The notes under the pieces: generated by a model
The model's input: only the letters and a program-made list of their open reading frames with translations
Database searches by the model: none
What the model was told of the DNA's origin: nothing
Source of the DNA: Streptomyces stelliscabiei
GTDB lineage: Bacteria > Actinomycetota > Actinomycetes > Streptomycetales > Streptomycetaceae
Direction: 5' to 3'
Length of the DNA stretch: 64,000 nucleotides
Assembly (NCBI RefSeq): GCF_014873495.1
Contig: NZ_JADBGF010000001.1
Span: 930,001 to 994,000 of the forward strand
Position numbers and translations under genes: made by a program
In this document: positions 62,115 to 64,000 of the stretch, in pieces
Layout: every line of letters starts with the position of its first letter
How positions within the stretch are numbered: the stretch's first letter is position 1

Positions 62115-63224
62115 TCAGCCTCCTGAACCGGCGCGGTTGGCGCGGATGAGCAGCCACAGCAGGACGGGGGCGCCGAGCACCCCGGTGACGATCCCGACCG
62201 GGAGTTCCGTGTCCGGGACGATCTTCCGTGCGGCGAGGTCGGACACGAGCACCATCACGGCACCGGTGAGCCCCGCCGCGAGGGGTGGCGGGAAGGGGGT
62301 GCCGGCCAGGCGCTGGGCGACCTGGGGTGCGGCGAGCGCCACGAACGCGATGGGTCCGGCGGTCGCCGTGCCGAAGGCGACGAGCCCGACCGCGATGAGC
62401 AGGACGGCCACCCGGACGGTGTGGACCCGGGCGCCGAGGCCCTTGGCGACGTCGTCCCCGAGTTGCAGGACGCGGATCTGCCGGCCGAGCAGGACCGCCG
62501 GGGGCACGAGCGCGGCCATGGTGACGGCGAGCGGGCCGATCTGGTCCCAGGTGCGGCCGTTGAGGTTGCCGACGAGCCAGCCGAGGGCGGCCTGCGCCTG
62601 GAAGCGCTGGCCTCGGGCCAGGAGGTAGTCGGTGACGCTGGTGCAGATCCAGGCGACACCGATGCCGACGAGGACGATGCGGTAGCCGGTGGTGCCGCGC
62701 TTCCAGGCCAGGAGGTAGACCAGGAGTCCTGCGGTCAACGCGCCCAGCAGGCCGAGGGCCTGGGTGCCGAGGCCGCCGTCCCAGCCGAGGACGATGCCGG
62801 CGACGACCACCGCGCCCGCGCCCTGGGTGATGCCGATCATGTCGGGGCTGGCGAGCGGGTTGAGCGTCACGGTCTGGAGCAGAGCCCCGGAGATGCCGAA
62901 CGCGATGCCGACGAGCAGCCCGGCCAGGGCGCGCGGCAGCCGCAGTTCGTGGACGATCAGCTCGGTGCCGGGATCGCCCGTGCCCGCGAGAGCCTTCAGC
63001 ACGTCGGTGAGCGGGAGGTCGATGTCCCCGACCGAGGTCTCCACGGCGAACGCCAGGAACGCGGCGGCCGCGAGCAGCAGGGAGACGCCCAGCAGCCTGG
63101 GCCGTACGACACCGGACACGGGCGGCACGGGAAGCCGGAAGGCGAGACGGTCGGCCGTGCGGCGCCGACCGGCCGTCTCCGCGACGCCCTTCGCGGGCGG
63201 CACGGGCACGAGATCGGTCGTCAT
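62115..63224 (-). CDS. Iron-siderophore ABC transporter permease (FecCD family)
   Basis: A 369-residue membrane protein with about 9-10 helices. Typical FecCD motifs are LRLPRALAGLLVGIAFGISGALLQTVTLNPLASPDMIGITQGAG, GWLVGNLNGRTWDQIGPL, LQLGDDVAKGLGARVHTVRV, GPIAFVALAAPQVAQRLAGTP and the ending DTELPVGIVTGVLGAPVLLWLL. A 40-residue N-terminal tail precedes helix 1. The ATG overlaps the stop of the repeat ORF (ATGA). The ATPase gene follows. Confidence 0.92.
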   Translation of the reverse strand: MTTDLVPVPPAKGVAETAGRRRTADRLAFRLPVPPVSGVVRPRLLGVSLLLAAAAFLAFAVETSVGDIDLPLTDVLKALAGTGDPGTELIVHELRLPRALAGLLVGIAFGISGALLQTVTLNPLASPDMIGITQGAGAVVVAGIVLGWDGGLGTQALGLLGALTAGLLVYLLAWKRGTTGYRIVLVGIGVAWICTSVTDYLLARGQRFQAQAALGWLVGNLNGRTWDQIGPLAVTMAALVPPAVLLGRQIRVLQLGDDVAKGLGARVHTVRVAVLLIAVGLVAFGTATAGPIAFVALAAPQVAQRLAGTPFPPPLAAGLTGAVMVLVSDLAARKIVPDTELPVGIVTGVLGAPVLLWLLIRANRAGSGG

Positions 63225-63757
63225 CGGCTCACCACTCCATGGGTCTGGTCTTCACGGGGCGTCGTCACTAAGGTTTCGAAGGCGGGGAGTTGGCGATGGG
63301 AGAGGTCGGTGACCGCGGGTCGCCGAAGCGAGGGGTCGGTGACCGCGGGTCGCCCAAGCCAGGGGTCGGTCACCGCGGGTCGCCCAAGCCAGGGGTCGGT
63401 CACCGCGGGTCGCCCAAGCCAGGGGTCGGTCACCGCGGGTCGCCCAAGCCAGGGGTCGGTCACCGCGGGTCGCCCAAGCCAGGGGTCGGTCACCGCGGGT
63501 CGCCGAAGCCAGGGGTCGGTGATCGCGGGTCGGCGACACCATGGCCGCCGGGATGCGAGCCGGGCCGGCCACAGCCCCGCGGCCACGCAACCGCGGCTCC
63601 GCGACCCGGTCGCCGCGGGACCCTCTCTTCGTGGGTTCTCGGGCATCGCCCGGACGCGGGGGCGGCGCGGGGCCGGTGCCCGGGGCCCGGCGGGCCGGAG
63701 CCGGGGCTCTCGCCGTGTGTCCGCCCGGGGCTCATGACTCCGTCGACGAGACGTCAT
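63221..63757 (-). CDS. Possible repeat protein encoded between the two permease genes
   Basis: A 178-codon reading starts ATG 63757, one nt after the upstream permease stop (TGACATG), and its TGA overlaps the ATG of the downstream permease (ATGA). The first 80 residues are Arg/Pro-rich, and the last 90 are eight copies of a decapeptide like AVTDPWLGRP, encoded by the 30-bp minisatellite. No family is recognised. Codons in the repeat include CTT and CGA, which are rare in Streptomyces, and no ribosome site is seen, so it may be an inflated intergenic region and not a true gene. Confidence 0.35.
   Translation of the reverse strand: MTSRRRSHEPRADTRREPRLRPAGPRAPAPRRPRVRAMPENPRREGPAATGSRSRGCVAAGLWPARLASRRPWCRRPAITDPWLRRPAVTDPWLGRPAVTDPWLGRPAVTDPWLGRPAVTDPWLGRPAVTDPWLGRPAVTDPSLRRPAVTDLSHRQLPAFETLVTTPREDQTHGVVSR
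63301..63540. repeat. 30-bp minisatellite, 8 head-to-tail copies
   Basis: Eight units of exactly 30 bp (63301-63330 through 63511-63540), with units 3-6 identical and the outer ones carrying 1-6 changes. The unit begins AGGGGTCGGTCACCGCGGGT and ends CGCCCAAGCC. There are no spacers. The unit length is a multiple of 3, so no frame is broken. Confidence 0.95.
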
Positions 63758-63758
63758 G

Positions 63759-64000
63759 TCACAGCTCCGCGAGGCGTCGGCGGCGGACCAGGGCGATGAA
63801 GAAGGGGCCGCCGAGGAAGGCGACGAGGATGCCCGCCTGGATCTCGGTGGGGCGGGCGATCAGGCGGCCGGCGATGTCGGCGGCCAGCAGCAGGCAGGGG
63901 GCGAGGACGGCCGACAGGGGGAGCAGCCAGCGGTGGTCCGGGCCGAGGCCGGCCAGTTGGGCGAGGACGCGGGCGATGTGCGGGACGACCAGGCCGACGA
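63759..64000 (-). CDS. Iron-siderophore ABC transporter permease (FecCD family), C-terminal part
   Basis: The gene runs in from the right edge, and only its last 80 codons are seen. The translation VGLVVPHIARVLAQLAG, then LLPLSAVLAPCLLLAADIAGRLIARPTEIQAGILVAFLGGPFFIALVRRRRLAEL matches the last three helices of a FecCD permease. With the second permease and the ATPase it forms a ferri-siderophore importer. Its TGA is followed one nt later by the ATG of the repeat ORF. Confidence 0.9.
   Translation of the reverse strand, partial: VGLVVPHIARVLAQLAGLGPDHRWLLPLSAVLAPCLLLAADIAGRLIARPTEIQAGILVAFLGGPFFIALVRRRRLAEL

Noticed and set aside
63301..63540. CRISPR array
   Set aside because: The 30-bp units follow each other without spacers, and no cas gene is present.

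Overview
The window looks like a Streptomyces chromosome segment (or a very close relative). GC content is very high with strong third-position GC bias, GTG and TTG starts are common, and the gene families are typical of the genus: DUF397 with a DUF5753 regulator, the DUF574-type methyltransferase, DUF5133, a streptophobe membrane protein next to DUF6777, melC1-melC2, clpP3-clpP4-popR, and many SigB-type regulators. About 65 genes are supported. I saw no rRNA, tRNA, prophage, insertion sequence or CRISPR.

Layout. 1-9.7 kb holds the end of a GH5 cellulase, a membrane Ser/Thr kinase with a LecA-like external domain, two divergent GAF-LuxR paralogues, a frameshifted 2OG-Fe(II) oxygenase, an AHSA1 protein, an AraC regulator, a squalene/phytoene synthase-family enzyme and a GNAT/methyltransferase chimera. 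9.7-13.7 kb holds a GNAT enzyme, a rifampicin monooxygenase-like gene (rox) with a rifamycin-associated element upstream, a small conserved protein and a YbdK-type carboxylate-amine ligase.

13.9-26.7 kb is a dense general-stress island. It contains PAS-GAF-PP2C and GAF-PP2C phosphatases, several anti-sigma-type ATPases, DUF5133, two SigB/SigF-group sigma factors, a STAS anti-anti-sigma factor, and a translationally coupled stressosome operon (rsbR-rsbS-rsbT, an RsbX-like ATPase-phosphatase fusion, an RsbU-like phosphatase) with a MarR gene on each side. Candidate SigB-type promoters (GNNT-N14-16-GGGTAY) precede a few genes.

26.8-43.4 kb is mixed. It holds a DUF574 methyltransferase, a degenerate P-loop protein, a DUF5753/DUF397 pair, a TPR regulator, an SDR with a collagen-like insert, a decayed GNAT gene full of short tandem repeats, a stand-alone mraY, an AKR, an MFS pump, a lysE/argP divergent pair, a Nudix enzyme, AIM24, AlkB and a flavin monooxygenase. 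43.7-58.6 kb holds the tyrosinase operon melC1-melC2, SRPBCC, RNase HI with a C-terminal metal-binding-like tail, VOC proteins, DUF3105, an SGNH lipoprotein, TerC, clpP3-clpP4 with PopR-type operators and popR itself, DinB, an FG-GAP protein, and the DUF6777/streptophobe pair.

58.6-64 kb is the edge of a hydroxamate siderophore cluster of coelichelin type. An ornithine N-hydroxylase and an N-hydroxyornithine formyltransferase diverge from an iron box, followed by the ATPase and two permeases of an uptake transporter. Between the two permease genes lies an eight-copy 30-bp minisatellite inside an ORF that abuts both. The most unusual items are this ORF, the repeat-expanded GNAT pseudogene, the stand-alone mraY with small coupled ORFs, the stressosome operon and the ClpP4 lacking its catalytic His.
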